Origin: Aliagarivorans taiwanensis DSM 22990
GTDB lineage: Bacteria > Pseudomonadota > Gammaproteobacteria > Enterobacterales > Celerinatantimonadaceae
Assembly (NCBI RefSeq): GCF_000429505.1
Contig: NZ_AUBZ01000009.1
Span: 62,001 to 126,000, forward strand
Direction: 5' to 3'
DNA: 64,000 nt
Each line of letters opens with the position of its first letter. Position 1 is the first letter of the stretch. The notes beneath the pieces were generated by a model. It searched no databases, was not told the origin of the DNA, and saw only the letters and a list, made by a program, of their open reading frames with translations. The translations under genes were made by a program, and so were the position numbers. This document shows, piece after piece, positions 9,082 to 18,225 of the stretch.

Positions 9082-10730
9082 TGTAGCTGGAACTGCTGCA
9101 GCTGCTGTTTTTGGTCCTCGGCCAGACGCGATAGCTCGCTGCTGGCACTGGCACTTTGGCTGATCCCGGTGACGCTTTCCCGGACGATGGCATCGATGGC
9201 ATTGATGTTCAGGTTAATCTCTTCACTGACCTGACTTTGCTGCTCGGAGGCGGCAGACACCTGGGTGTTGATATCGGCCAAGGAGCTGATGGCTTGGGTG
9301 ATCCCGCCCAGCGCCTGATCCACCTGTTCGCTTAAGCTGCGGCTGTTGGCCACCAGCTCCAAGCTGCTTTGCACACTCTGGTTGGCGCCTTTCGATTGCT
9401 GCTGTAGCTGCTCGATAATCCCGTGGGTCTCCTGGGTCGACTCTTGGGTGCGTGCCGCCAGCTGGCGCACCTCATCGGCTACCACCGCAAAGCCGCGACC
9501 ACTCTCACCAGCTCGGGCTGCCTCAATGGCCGCATTCAGCGCCAGCAGGTTGGTTTGCTCGGCTATCTGCTGGATCACCTCGAGGATGCGACCGATGTTC
9601 TGCGACTCTATATCCACCGCATTGACCCGCTCTGCGGCCTGCTGCAGTTGCTGTTCCAGGCTCAGGCCCGCTTGGTGGTTTTGCTTAAAGATCTCGATGC
9701 TCTCGCGGGTCAGGGTGTTGGCGTTGAGTGCTTCATCCTGAGCGCTGAGGGCGCTTTGCTTGACCTGCTGAGAGCTGCAGGAGAACTGCTCCACTGCTGC
9801 CACCACCTGCTCTATCTGCTGCTGTTGATGCTCGGCCCCTTCGGAGGCCTGCTGCATTACCACCGCCAGCTCGGTGGCCGATGAGGCGGTGCTATCGCTG
9901 ATCTGACGTAGGTGGGTGATTATGGTCGAAAGCTGTCCCACCGTGTGGTTGATGTCTTTGGCTAGCGCGCCAATTTCGTTGTCGCCGAAGTTGTCTACTC
10001 GAGCCTGCAGTTGGCCGTCGGCAACCTTGCGCATGCAGGCTTGAATTGCGGTGATCGGGCGTAGGGTTGAGCGGGCGATGGCCAGCGCAAACAGCAGCGA
10101 TGCGCTCAGTAGGATCACCAAACCGATGGTGCTGGCGCTAAGTAGCTGCATGTAGCGTTGGTTGTTGTCGTCCAGTGCGCCGCGCGCGAGTTGATCAAGC
10201 TGCTGATTAAGCTCGGAGATGGCTAGCACCATGGTCTCGGCGCTGAAATGGAAACGCTGCATATTGTCGCGATAGGCCTGTTCAGCACCAAAGTTCATGG
10301 CGATCCCCGACATACGTTGCTGCCAAGCTGGAAGCAGGCGATTACGCACATGCTCGACAAATTGCTCGCTCGGCTCCAGCACGCTGGCCAGCGCTTGCTG
10401 CTCAATGCCTGCTGCTAATAGCCGCTGTTGCAACTCCGTCAGCTCAGCTTGCTTCGCGGTCAGCAAGGCATCCAGTTGTGCGAGCTGCTGGGCATCACTT
10501 TGGGCAGACATGCTGGCAACCTTCAGCTCGGTGACCTTGTCACTGAGTTCTCGTAATAGCTCCATTTGCTGCAGGGTTAACTGGGTCACATTGGATACGT
10601 CGCTAAAGGTGCGCTGCAGGTGATAGCTGACATAGCCTAGGCCGGAGAGGGTGAGCACCAGTGTTATTAACGAAGGTAACAGTAACTGCTTACTTAGGGA
10701 GAGTTGTTGAAATATGCGTTTGAGTATCAT
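9078..10730 (-). CDS. Methyl-accepting chemotaxis protein
   Basis: The product has 550 residues. An ATG at 10730 with AGGA just upstream is preferred over an alternative start 57 bases further out, because it begins directly at a basic N-terminus and first membrane helix (about 15-36). A helical periplasmic sensor domain follows, then a second helix (about 185-210) and a HAMP domain ([17 protein letters not shown]). The long cytoplasmic coiled coil has the highly conserved tip [22 protein letters not shown] mostly helical ligand domain of this size is the four-helix-bundle class; the ligand is unknown. It has no CheR-docking pentapeptide and ends in FQLH. It lies back to back with the ammonium sensor fusion, with stop codons overlapping. 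Confidence 0.92.
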   Translation of the reverse strand: MILKRIFQQLSLSKQLLLPSLITLVLTLSGLGYVSYHLQRTFSDVSNVTQLTLQQMELLRELSDKVTELKVASMSAQSDAQQLAQLDALLTAKQAELTELQQRLLAAGIEQQALASVLEPSEQFVEHVRNRLLPAWQQRMSGIAMNFGAEQAYRDNMQRFHFSAETMVLAISELNQQLDQLARGALDDNNQRYMQLLSASTIGLVILLSASLLFALAIARSTLRPITAIQACMRKVADGQLQARVDNFGDNEIGALAKDINHTVGQLSTIITHLRQISDSTASSATELAVVMQQASEGAEHQQQQIEQVVAAVEQFSCSSQQVKQSALSAQDEALNANTLTRESIEIFKQNHQAGLSLEQQLQQAAERVNAVDIESQNIGRILEVIQQIAEQTNLLALNAAIEAARAGESGRGFAVVADEVRQLAARTQESTQETHGIIEQLQQQSKGANQSVQSSLELVANSRSLSEQVDQALGGITQAISSLADINTQVSAASEQQSQVSEEINLNINAIDAIVRESVTGISQSASASSELSRLAEDQKQQLQQFQLH

Positions 10731-10994
10731 GCTTCCTGCCAGATAAATTGCTAGTGAACGGCGACCGCCGGCAAATGTAACGGCCAAGGCCGGGGCGATT
10801 AAATAATGAAAAGTGTTTTCTCTGGTATGTTTTTCAGCTGATGTGATCGCGAGGTCATTTTCGACTGAAAGGTAGCTCGCTTGCTGGAGAAACTTTCATC
10901 AAGCACGTCATGGGTGGACGAGGGCTGTGAGCTGCATCGGGGAGCGCTACACCGGGGAGAGCAGGGCGCTTGGTCGGGCGGATGATTTAAGCGA

Positions 10995-11237
10995 CTACGC
11001 CATAATTTGCAGCGCCAAGTAGGGCACCAGATTAAACACCACAATGGCCAGCTTGTACTTGGCCAGATAGTCAAAGTAGCGCGCGTCCAACTGCTCTTTA
11101 TCGAGGTGAAGCCAGCGCTGGTGGATATCGATAACCCGCTGTTTGGCGAGCAGCAGGCCTAGCGCCGCGAGCGATAGCAGGATGATGTTAATCAGGCTGC
11201 ACCAGCCAAAAAAGTCGGTGAGTTGGGCAATGCTCAT
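10995..11237 (-). CDS. Small two-helix membrane protein, DUF6868-like
   Basis: The product has 80 residues. It begins MSIAQLTDFFGWCSLIN and has a hydrophobic helix at about 12-31, a charged middle (VIDIHQRWLHLDKEQLDARYFDYL) and a second helix ending VFNLVPYLALQIMA. This matches the pattern of the small family DUF6868, common in marine gammaproteobacteria and of unknown function. About 260 bases without a supported gene separate it from the chemoreceptor, and nothing clear was seen there. It is probably its own transcription unit. Confidence 0.75.
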   Translation of the reverse strand: MSIAQLTDFFGWCSLINIILLSLAALGLLLAKQRVIDIHQRWLHLDKEQLDARYFDYLAKYKLAIVVFNLVPYLALQIMA

Positions 11238-11371
11238 CGGCAGGTCCTCAGCAAGTGGGGACTCTAGTGTAACTAATTACTCAGTTGATGAGTGTGAGTA
11301 GGGATACGTTTCGAGGCAACGACGAGCCAGAAGGGTGCCCTTGTCCTAGCGCGTGTATTGAAAACTGACAG

Positions 11372-11578
11372 TTAAGGAATAAGCCTCAGATCTTTAGTAA
11401 TAGCGCGTAGCTGCTCAACTTGCTGCTGTAACCCGCTCACCGAGGTCTCGGTGCCTTGAATAAGCTCGCCCACTGCCAGAGTTTGCTCGCGTAGTGGGTA
11501 GTTGTCTTCGCTAATGCCGTGCAAGTTTTTATCTGGATGTACCAGTTGAAACTGAAAGGTGCGGCTAGAGGGGGTCAT
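11372..11578 (-). CDS. Small hypothetical protein, 68 residues
   Basis: The product is not recognised. The sequence begins MTPSSRTFQFQL and ends in a predicted amphipathic helix with heptad character (GLQQQVEQLRAITKDLRL), so it may form a coiled coil. There is no signal peptide or membrane segment. No clear ribosome binding site precedes the ATG at 11578, and the flanks are AT-rich. Composition is protein-like, but the gene call is uncertain. Confidence 0.45.
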   Translation of the reverse strand: MTPSSRTFQFQLVHPDKNLHGISEDNYPLREQTLAVGELIQGTETSVSGLQQQVEQLRAITKDLRLIP

Positions 11579-11709
11579 ATAAAATTACTATTTATCAGTT
11601 GGTTACTGGTGCTTTATTTAAAAAAGGTAAGGGCGAGCGACTAATCGCTAGAGGCTAGATTATTTATATTGATTTATCACATGGTTGATGCAAAGGTGAT
11701 AGGTTTCCG

Positions 11710-11742
11710 AAAAAACACAAGGCGCCACTGTTGGGCGCCTTG
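11710..11742 (-). terminator. Rho-independent terminator after metY
   Basis: On the minus strand, a 9-bp perfect stem (11734-11742 with 11718-11726) and a 7-base loop are followed by TGT and six T residues (11710-11715). It lies 22 bases after the metY stop codon. Confidence 0.9.
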
Positions 11743-11764
11743 AGGTTTAGTGTGGTGAAGCAGT

Positions 11765-13036
11765 TCAGGCTTTATCAAGCGCCTGACTGACATCGGCAAT
11801 GATGTCGTCGATATTCTCAATCCCCACCGAGATGCGTACCAGCTCGCTGCTCACGCCCGCCGCTTTTAGCTCATCTTCGTTGAGCTGACGGTGAGTAGTT
11901 GAGGCTGGGTGGCAGGCCAGTGATTTGGCATCACCGATGTTGACCAGTCGCAGAATCATCTGCAGGGCATCGATAAAGCGGCCACCAGCTTCGCTGCCGC
12001 CTTTAATGCCAAAGCTTAAGATCCCTGACGCTTTACCGGCGGTGATCTTCTGTGCGGTGACTTGGTAGGGGCTGTCATCCAGGCCGGCGTAGTTCACCCA
12101 CTCTACCTTGTCGTGGGCACGCAGGTATTCCGCCAGTGCCTGCGCATTCTCGCAGTGGCGATCCATACGCAGGCCGAGGGTTTCCAGACCTTGCAGGATC
12201 AAGAAGGCGTTGTGGGGCGAGATTGCCGCGCCGGTGTTGCGCAGCGGCACCACGCGGCAGCGTCCGATGTAGGCCGCAGGCCCTAGCGCTTCGGTGTAGA
12301 CCACGCCATGGTAGGACGGATCTGGCTCGTTGAGCATCGGGAAGCGGGCCTTGTTAGCGGCCCAGTCAAACTTACCGGAGTCGATGATGATGCCGCCAAT
12401 CGAGGTGCCGTGACCGCCGATGTACTTAGTCAGCGAGTGGATCACAATCGATGCACCATGCTCAAAGGGTCGACACAGGTAGGGGGTCGCTACGGTGTTA
12501 TCGACGATCAATGGCACACCATGGCGCTGGGCTATTTCGCCCAGTTTCTGTAGATCAACCACATTGCCCGCGGGGTTGCCGATGGACTCACAGAAGATCG
12601 CGCGAGTGTTCTCATCGATGGCGGCTTCAAAGCCGGCAAAGTCGTCGTGCGACACCATGCGCACATCGATGCCCTGGCGCGGGAAGGTGTGGGCAAACAG
12701 GTTGTAGGTGCCGCCATAAAGCTGGGAGGTAGAGACGATGTTACTGCCCACATCGCAGATGCACTGAATGGCATAGGTGATGGCGGCCATGCCCGAGGCC
12801 AGCGCCAGACCGGCGATACCGCCTTCCATTGCTGCCAAGCGCTGCTCCAACACATCGGTGGTGGGGTTCATGATCCGGGTGTAGATATTACCGGGAACCT
12901 TCAGGTCGAACAGATCAGCACCGTGCTGGGTGTCATCAAAGGTGTAGGAGGTGGTTTGGTAGATCGGCACTGCGGCCGCCTTGGTGGTCGCTTCCGACTC
13001 GTAGCCGTGGTGGAGCGCCAAAGATTCTAGTTTCAT
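11765..13036 (-). CDS. metY: O-acetylhomoserine sulfhydrylase (aminocarboxypropyltransferase), PLP enzyme
   Basis: The enzyme converts O-acetylhomoserine and sulfide to homocysteine, in direct-sulfhydrylation methionine synthesis. The product has 423 residues from an ATG at 13036 with AAGGA seven bases upstream; an in-frame TTG two codons earlier is less likely. Features of the Cys/Met-metabolism PLP family are all present: YTRIMNPTTDVLEQRLAAMEGG, the cofactor-stacking region SQLYGGTYNL, the Asp of VDNTVATPYLCRP, the PLP-binding lysine in SLTKYIGGHG and LACHPASTTH near the end. The length of about 425 fits MetY rather than the shorter MetB/MetZ. It is a single gene with its own terminator, divergent from rlmF. 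Confidence 0.92.
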   Translation of the reverse strand: MKLESLALHHGYESEATTKAAAVPIYQTTSYTFDDTQHGADLFDLKVPGNIYTRIMNPTTDVLEQRLAAMEGGIAGLALASGMAAITYAIQCICDVGSNIVSTSQLYGGTYNLFAHTFPRQGIDVRMVSHDDFAGFEAAIDENTRAIFCESIGNPAGNVVDLQKLGEIAQRHGVPLIVDNTVATPYLCRPFEHGASIVIHSLTKYIGGHGTSIGGIIIDSGKFDWAANKARFPMLNEPDPSYHGVVYTEALGPAAYIGRCRVVPLRNTGAAISPHNAFLILQGLETLGLRMDRHCENAQALAEYLRAHDKVEWVNYAGLDDSPYQVTAQKITAGKASGILSFGIKGGSEAGGRFIDALQMILRLVNIGDAKSLACHPASTTHRQLNEDELKAAGVSSELVRISVGIENIDDIIADVSQALDKA

Positions 13037-13188
13037 CGTCAATCCTTGAGGTGAGTAAGACCCACCATGCTAGTAGCTAACGTGGGTCGAGAGAAGGTCT
13101 TCGCTGTGACTTACGTGGCTTTTTTACGGTTAGACGACTAAAATTTGCCAACTTTTCCGATTTAACTCAACTGCGAGCCTGAAACGCC

Positions 13189-14301
13189 ATGCCTCAGCCC
13201 CCACGTAAACCCGCTAGCCGCGCCGGAAAACCGCGCAGCGAATCCCGCTCGAACGACGTGTGGGGCGACAAGGCCCAGCGTGGCCAAGCAGCCAAATCTA
13301 AGGCTGCTAACAAGGCAAAATCAGCCGCTAAACCTAAGTCTGCAGACAAGGCAAATCCTGCAGTGAAACCCAAGGCTAACGCGGTGGCCAAGCCCAAGGC
13401 TTCACTGCATCCTCGCAACCCCCATCAAGGCCGCTACGACTTTGCCCGCCTGATCGAGGTTCACCCGCCACTGCATGATTTTGTTAGAGCCAACCCCAAA
13501 GGCGACAACACCATCGATTTCGCCGACCCAGCAGCGGTGCTATGCCTCAATCAGGCCTTGCTGGCCAGCCACTATGGGGTGGGACTATGGCAGCTGCCGC
13601 CGGGCTATCTGTGTCCGCCGATCCCGGGGCGCGCCGATTACATCCACCATCTGGCCGATCTGTTAGGCGGGGGCGCTAAGCCGCCCGAAGGCAAGCAAGT
13701 ACGCATTCTCGATGTGGGCACTGGGGCCAGTGTGATCTATCCCATTTTGGGGGCTCATAGCTATGGCTGGCAGTTTGTCGCCAGCGATATCGATCCAGTC
13801 TCGGTGAGCTGCGCCCAGACCATTGTGCAGAGTAATCCCGGCCTGAAAGGGCTGGTGAAGGTGAAACAGCAAAATGACCCGGAGCAGATCTTCGCCGGCA
13901 TCATCGGCCGCGATCAGTTCTTTGCTGCCACCATGTGCAACCCTCCGTTTCACGCCTCGCTGGAGGAAGCGCTGCAGGCCAACCAACGCAAACGGCAAAA
14001 CCTGGCAGCGGCGAAAGGGGAGAGCGTAGCGGAAACCAGTCCTGAGCAAAGCAAGCTGAACTTTGGCGGACAGAAGGCCGAATTATGGTGCCCGGGAGGC
14101 GAAATTCAGTTTTTGAGCAAGATGCTTAAAGAAAGTACTCACTTCGCCCAACAAGTAGGCTGGTTCACCTCTTTGGTATCAAAATCGAGCAATCTTAAGG
14201 CGCTGGAAAAACTGGCAAGGCAGCTTAAGGTGAAGAAGACCAAGGTCATCGCTATGGGTCAGGGGCAGAAGCAAAGTCGGCTGTTTGCCTGGCGGTTTTA
14301 G
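13189..14301 (+). CDS. rlmF: 23S rRNA adenine-N6 methyltransferase (A1618), RlmF
   Basis: It methylates A1618 of 23S rRNA using S-adenosylmethionine. The product has 370 residues. The first 70 are a Lys/Ala/Pro-rich, highly basic tail (repeats of KAxxKxK) that is longer than in E. coli and probably helps bind RNA. The family core starts at LHPRNPHQGRYDFARL. It includes the conserved LPPGYLCPPIPGRADYIH, the SAM-binding ILDVGTGAS and the catalytic NPPF motif (MCNPPFHASLEEA). It is divergent from metY, with about 150 bases between the starts. It appears monocistronic. Confidence 0.93.
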   Translation: MPQPPRKPASRAGKPRSESRSNDVWGDKAQRGQAAKSKAANKAKSAAKPKSADKANPAVKPKANAVAKPKASLHPRNPHQGRYDFARLIEVHPPLHDFVRANPKGDNTIDFADPAAVLCLNQALLASHYGVGLWQLPPGYLCPPIPGRADYIHHLADLLGGGAKPPEGKQVRILDVGTGASVIYPILGAHSYGWQFVASDIDPVSVSCAQTIVQSNPGLKGLVKVKQQNDPEQIFAGIIGRDQFFAATMCNPPFHASLEEALQANQRKRQNLAAAKGESVAETSPEQSKLNFGGQKAELWCPGGEIQFLSKMLKESTHFAQQVGWFTSLVSKSSNLKALEKLARQLKVKKTKVIAMGQGQKQSRLFAWRF

Positions 14302-14376
14302 GCGCTCTGCAAGGTCTTGCACGCGTTCTAGCTGTAGCGAATTCGCTACGCATTCACACCGATAATAACAGCTCAT

Positions 14377-14400
14377 CAAGGCTTGTTACCGCAAGCCTTG
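14377..14400 (+). other. Strong hairpin between rlmF and the next gene
   Basis: A perfect 9-bp stem, caaggcttg and caagccttg, encloses a 6-base loop. It is not followed by a T-run, so it may be a weak terminator or an RNA-stability element. A second perfect palindrome, gtagcgaattcgctac, lies at 14334-14349. Confidence 0.5.
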
Positions 14401-14459
14401 GCGTCAGCGACATATGCTTTGCCACTTAAGCCCTGTTAACTTTTGCCGAGCGCTGCGCC

Positions 14460-15056
14460 ATGAGCAACAACATGATGATTGCCATCTTCGGTTTAATCGG
14501 TGCCTTTGTGGGGATCGTACCGGGGATCTTAACCATTGTTATGAACTGGTTGCGAAACCGCGACAATGTCAGTCGCACCCTGCGTGAGCTGGAGCTGGCC
14601 AAGTCTGAGCTGGAGTTTCTCGACCGCTGGCTGGCGCTGGCCGACAAGCTCGAGCAAGACGAGCAGGTGTTGGCCGAACAACAGCGCGCTAAGGCGCGAT
14701 TGTTGTCACTGGTGTCTAAGCTTGAGTTCAGTTACAGCGGTTTGGGGTTAGCGCTCACTTCTGCGCCAAGCCCTAAGCGACAACGCAAAAAAGTGGCTTT
14801 CTACAGCTACAGTGGCTTCCTCGGTTTCATCTTATTAGGTTCCACCATCAACGATGATGGCGAATTTGACTGGGACTATTTTCTTAATGAAATTCAAGGA
14901 GATGGAACAACCGCTTTGATTTTCTTTGGGATTATTTGGGTATGCTACTGGTGCGTTTTTTGCGCTCTGGTCGCTCTTAATGATAGAAAGCGCATTTTGC
15001 GATCCGGCTTAAATTTCACCGCTTATTGGCAAGTTTTTAACTTGACAGTTTCATGA
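14460..15056 (+). CDS. Hypothetical membrane protein with coiled coil
   Basis: The family is not recognised. The product has 198 residues. There is one hydrophobic segment at the N-terminus (about 6-28, including GLIGAFVGIVPGIL). A charged, leucine-rich helix (about 35-90) with heptad spacing probably forms a coiled coil. Two further hydrophobic segments lie near 118-128 and 150-172, then a short basic tail. The start ATG at 14460 has no clear Shine-Dalgarno sequence. The architecture suggests a small inner-membrane protein with a cytoplasmic coil; the function is unknown. Confidence 0.65.
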   Translation: MSNNMMIAIFGLIGAFVGIVPGILTIVMNWLRNRDNVSRTLRELELAKSELEFLDRWLALADKLEQDEQVLAEQQRAKARLLSLVSKLEFSYSGLGLALTSAPSPKRQRKKVAFYSYSGFLGFILLGSTINDDGEFDWDYFLNEIQGDGTTALIFFGIIWVCYWCVFCALVALNDRKRILRSGLNFTAYWQVFNLTVS

Positions 15057-15347
15057 ATAAACGACTTTTTAACATTTATCTTCATAGAATCATCAATAAG
15101 CAATTGCCCCTCGTTCAAACATTTCACACTCTGATCTGCGTCTGGTTCAGAGTAATTTAACACTATCCACTATCCACTATCCACTACCTGAACTTGGCTT
15201 GGTCAAGGAACGTCCATTTGGTTGCGGACTCTGCAGTCTTAGTCAGGGAGCTTGCCGACCAAATGTACTGACCTCACTGCGTTCGAGCGTGTCGCCTAGC
15301 GATACGTCGTCGAACCGAAGTTAAATGAATAACTTGAGAGGCAGAGC
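15057..15347 (+). promoter_or_regulatory. Leader of the GH9 cellulase gene with repeat and inverted repeats
   Basis: This 291-base stretch has no gene. It holds a 7-bp tandem repeat actatcc, 3.6 copies, at 15162-15186. It also has an inverted pair catttggt/accaaatg (15215-15222 and 15258-15265) and a hairpin with gttcga/tcgaac arms (15281-15315) ending 32 bases before the start codon. A GAGAGG ribosome binding site follows. These are candidate regulatory elements for cellulase expression, but no known operator was recognised. Confidence 0.45.
15162..15186. repeat. Heptanucleotide tandem repeat (actatcc)3.6
   Basis: Three full copies of actatcc and a partial fourth (acta) lie about 160 bases upstream of the GH9 start codon. 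A copy-number change would alter spacing in the presumed promoter region. Confidence 0.9.
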
Positions 15348-18164
15348 ATGGAACTGAAGAAGTCAGTCGTTGTGGGCTTAATGGCACTGGGTGCTAGCAG
15401 CGCATTCGCAACGAACTATGGTGAAGCACTACAAAAATCAATCTACTTTTACGAAGCGCAACAATCTGGGCCACTACCTGCGTGGAATCGGGTTGAGTGG
15501 CGCGGCGACTCGGCTATGACCGATGGCGACGATGTGGGGGTTGACCTCACCGGCGGTTGGTACGATGCCGGGGATCACGTTAAGTTTGGTTTCCCGATGG
15601 CGGCGACCGCCACGATGTTGGCGTGGGGCGTGGTTGAGTACCCCGAGGCCTACCAACAGACCAACCAGATGGTCCATATCAAAAACAACCTGCGTTTTGT
15701 GGCCGACTACTTTGTCAAAGCGCACACCGGTCCGACCGAGTTCTGGGGGCAGGTGGGTCACGGTGGCGATGACCACAAATGGTGGGGCTCGGCAGAGGTG
15801 CTGCCGATGGCTCGTCCTTCCTTCAAAATCGACGCCGCCAATCCCGGTAGCGACCTAGCCGGTGAAACCGCCGCAGCCCTGTCGGCGATCTCCATGGTGT
15901 TTGCTGACAGTGACCCGGCCTACTCCGCCAAGCTGTTAGAACATGCTCGCCAGCTGTATGACTTTGCCTATGAGTATCGCGGCGTATATAGCGATGCGAT
16001 TACCGATGCGCAGGCCTACTACAACTCCTGGAGTGGCTATCAGGATGAGTTGGTATGGGGCGCTATCTGGCTATACCGTGCCACTGGCGAGAGCAGCTAT
16101 CTGGATATCGCCAAAACCGAATATCAGTTCCTGTCTACCGAGCCACAATCGGACACCCGCTCTTACAAGTGGGGGCAGGCCTGGGATGATAAGTCCTATG
16201 GCTCTTACGTGTTAATGGCAGCACTGACCGGCGAACAAGAGTATCGCGATGATGCCGAGCGCTGGTTGGATTACTGGACGGTTGGCTATCAAGGCAGTCG
16301 GATCAGCTACACGCCGGGAGGCCTGGCCTTCCTTGATACGTGGGGCGCAGCGCGCTACTCCTCGAACACCTCGTTCCTGGCGTTGCTCTACTCTGACTAC
16401 CTCAAAGCCGAAGGTCTAAACGCGGCCAAAGCCCAAACCTATTATGACTTTGCCTACTCACAGTTAGAGTACATTCTGGGTGACAACCCATTGGGGATCT
16501 CTTACCTCATTGGCTACGGTGACTTCCACCCTACCAAGCCTCACCACCGTACCGCGCATGGCGCATGGAACGATAGCTCCAAAGAGCCCATCGAGAACCG
16601 TCACTTGTTGGTGGGTGCCTTGGTTGGTGGCCCGGGTCGTGACGACTCGTGGGAAGATGACCGCGATGATTACGTGAAAAACGAGGTGGCCACCGACTAC
16701 AACGCCGGCTTCACCTCTGCCGTGGCACGGCTATGGCTGGACCATGGCGGTGAGCCAATTGACGACAGCTTGTTCCCACAACCAGAAGTGCGTGATACCG
16801 AGCTGTACGTTGATGCCAAGCTAAACTCGCAAGGCCCTCGTCATATCGAGATCTCTGCGCGGGTGCACAACCACACCGCTTGGCCAGCACGTACCACCGA
16901 ACAGCTGACCATGCGCTACTTTGTGGATCTGAGTGAGGTGATTGCCGCTGGTTACAGCGCCGAAGATGTAGAGTTGCGCACCGCCTATGACCAAGGCAGT
17001 GGCTTTACCGGTCCCTTCCCATGGGGCGATCCTGCCCAGAACCTTTACTACGGCGAGATCAGCTTCAAAGGGGTGAATATCTTCCCCGGTGGCCAATCTG
17101 ACAGCAAGAAAGAGGTGCAATTCCGCTTCGCCCTGCCGTCTGATAACAACGACCCAGACTGGGACAACAGCAACGACCCATCGTGGGATGACTACGGCTC
17201 GGCCCATGTACAAGCGCCGAAGATCGCCCTCTACGACAACGGCGTGTTGGTATGGGGCCAAGAACCCGCACCCGCCTGTGGCGCAGACAGCGGTATCAAC
17301 TGCCCACCGATTGCGGATTCGCAAAGTGTCACAACACCGTTTGACACCCCAGCCAGCATTACCCTCAGTGCCAGCGACAGCGATGGCAGCATCGTCGGCT
17401 ATCAGATCGCGATACAGCCAGCTAACGGCTCGCTGACCTTAAGCGGTGCGGTGGCCAGCTATGTGCCAAACAACGGCTTCTTCGGCAACGACAGCTTCGG
17501 CTTTGTGGCAGAAGATGACCAAGGTGCATTGTCGCAAGAGGCCAGCGTGAGCATCGAGGTGGAAGCGCCGATTATCCCAGCGGTTGCCATCAGCTCACCT
17601 GCCGACGGTGCTCAGTTCCCGCCAGCGGGCAACATCGATCTGCAGATTGACCTGGCCAATGCCTATGCCGCCAAGGTCTACGTGGACGGCGTTGAAGTGG
17701 CCAGCCGGGTTGGCAGCGGCGTGGTGACCATTGTGGCACCTGACTTTGAAACGACTATCGCCGTATCGGTGATTGCTGTGGATGAGAATGGCGAAGCCTT
17801 GGATGCCCAAGCGACGCTAAGCCTGGATATCGTTGAAGGGGTTGAGCCTCCTCTTGGCGGCCTGAGCTGTGCGCCGACCACCATCGACACGTGGCCGGGC
17901 GGCTTTGTAATGAACAGCGTTACCGTGAGCAACGACTCTGAGGTGGCAGTAGATGGCTGGAAGGTATTGCTGAGCTTTGACATGCCGGTAAGCCTAACCA
18001 ACGGCTGGAATGCCAAATTGGCTGAGTCGAGCGATGGCATGGGCATCACCGCTGAAAACGAAGTCTACAACGGTTCACTGCCGGCCGGTGGCAGCGCCAC
18101 CTTTGGTCTGCAGGGCAGCTACAGCGGCGAATTCATTGCGCCAAGCTGCACTGTTCTTCCTTAA
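15348..18164 (+). CDS. Secreted GH9 cellulase with CBM3c, two Ig-like domains and CBM2
   Basis: The product has 938 residues. The signal peptide covers residues 1-21, with cleavage predicted after SSAFA. The GH9 domain (22 to about 465) has the catalytic acids D73 and D76 in GWYDAGDHVKFGFP and general acid E446 in KNEVATDYNAGF. A CBM3c module follows (about 482-640: VDAKLNSQGP, MRYFVDLSEV, YYGEISFKG, YDNGVLVWGQEP). GH9 plus CBM3c is the arrangement of processive endoglucanases, best known from clostridia. Two Ig/cadherin-like spacers (about 651-740 and 744-829) lead to a CBM2 (839-938, paired cysteines and exposed Trp residues in DTWPGGF and VDGWKV). It would attack crystalline cellulose outside the cell. 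A GH5 cellulase follows 61 bases downstream, so co-transcription is likely. Confidence 0.95.
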   Translation: MELKKSVVVGLMALGASSAFATNYGEALQKSIYFYEAQQSGPLPAWNRVEWRGDSAMTDGDDVGVDLTGGWYDAGDHVKFGFPMAATATMLAWGVVEYPEAYQQTNQMVHIKNNLRFVADYFVKAHTGPTEFWGQVGHGGDDHKWWGSAEVLPMARPSFKIDAANPGSDLAGETAAALSAISMVFADSDPAYSAKLLEHARQLYDFAYEYRGVYSDAITDAQAYYNSWSGYQDELVWGAIWLYRATGESSYLDIAKTEYQFLSTEPQSDTRSYKWGQAWDDKSYGSYVLMAALTGEQEYRDDAERWLDYWTVGYQGSRISYTPGGLAFLDTWGAARYSSNTSFLALLYSDYLKAEGLNAAKAQTYYDFAYSQLEYILGDNPLGISYLIGYGDFHPTKPHHRTAHGAWNDSSKEPIENRHLLVGALVGGPGRDDSWEDDRDDYVKNEVATDYNAGFTSAVARLWLDHGGEPIDDSLFPQPEVRDTELYVDAKLNSQGPRHIEISARVHNHTAWPARTTEQLTMRYFVDLSEVIAAGYSAEDVELRTAYDQGSGFTGPFPWGDPAQNLYYGEISFKGVNIFPGGQSDSKKEVQFRFALPSDNNDPDWDNSNDPSWDDYGSAHVQAPKIALYDNGVLVWGQEPAPACGADSGINCPPIADSQSVTTPFDTPASITLSASDSDGSIVGYQIAIQPANGSLTLSGAVASYVPNNGFFGNDSFGFVAEDDQGALSQEASVSIEVEAPIIPAVAISSPADGAQFPPAGNIDLQIDLANAYAAKVYVDGVEVASRVGSGVVTIVAPDFETTIAVSVIAVDENGEALDAQATLSLDIVEGVEPPLGGLSCAPTTIDTWPGGFVMNSVTVSNDSEVAVDGWKVLLSFDMPVSLTNGWNAKLAESSDGMGITAENEVYNGSLPAGGSATFGLQGSYSGEFIAPSCTVLP

Positions 18165-18182
18165 GTTGTACCCGTAAATCAA

Positions 18183-18210
18183 CAGCCTGCCAACTTGGCA
18201 GGCTGTGTTA
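18183..18210 (+). terminator. Hairpin between the GH9 and GH5 genes (attenuator or weak terminator)
   Basis: A perfect 10-bp stem (18183-18192 with 18196-18205) and a 3-base loop are followed by tgtta, a weak T-tract. It lies within the 61-base gap and may reduce read-through to GH5 or stabilise the GH9 end of the mRNA. Confidence 0.55.
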
Positions 18211-18225
18211 TCTCAAGGACTTATC

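Noticed and set aside
10731-10994. Possible c-di-GMP riboswitch upstream of the chemoreceptor gene
   Set aside because: No GEMM-type conserved core was found on reading the leader; nothing supports a riboswitch.
10799-11074. Minus-strand open frame of 91 codons overlapping the small DUF6868-like gene
   Set aside because: Trp/Cys/Arg-rich composition and overlap with a recognisable small protein in another frame; no ribosome binding site.
13120-13140. Possible MetJ box (agacgact) between metY and rlmF
   Set aside because: Only one imperfect half-unit; MetJ needs at least two adjacent AGACGTCT-like units.
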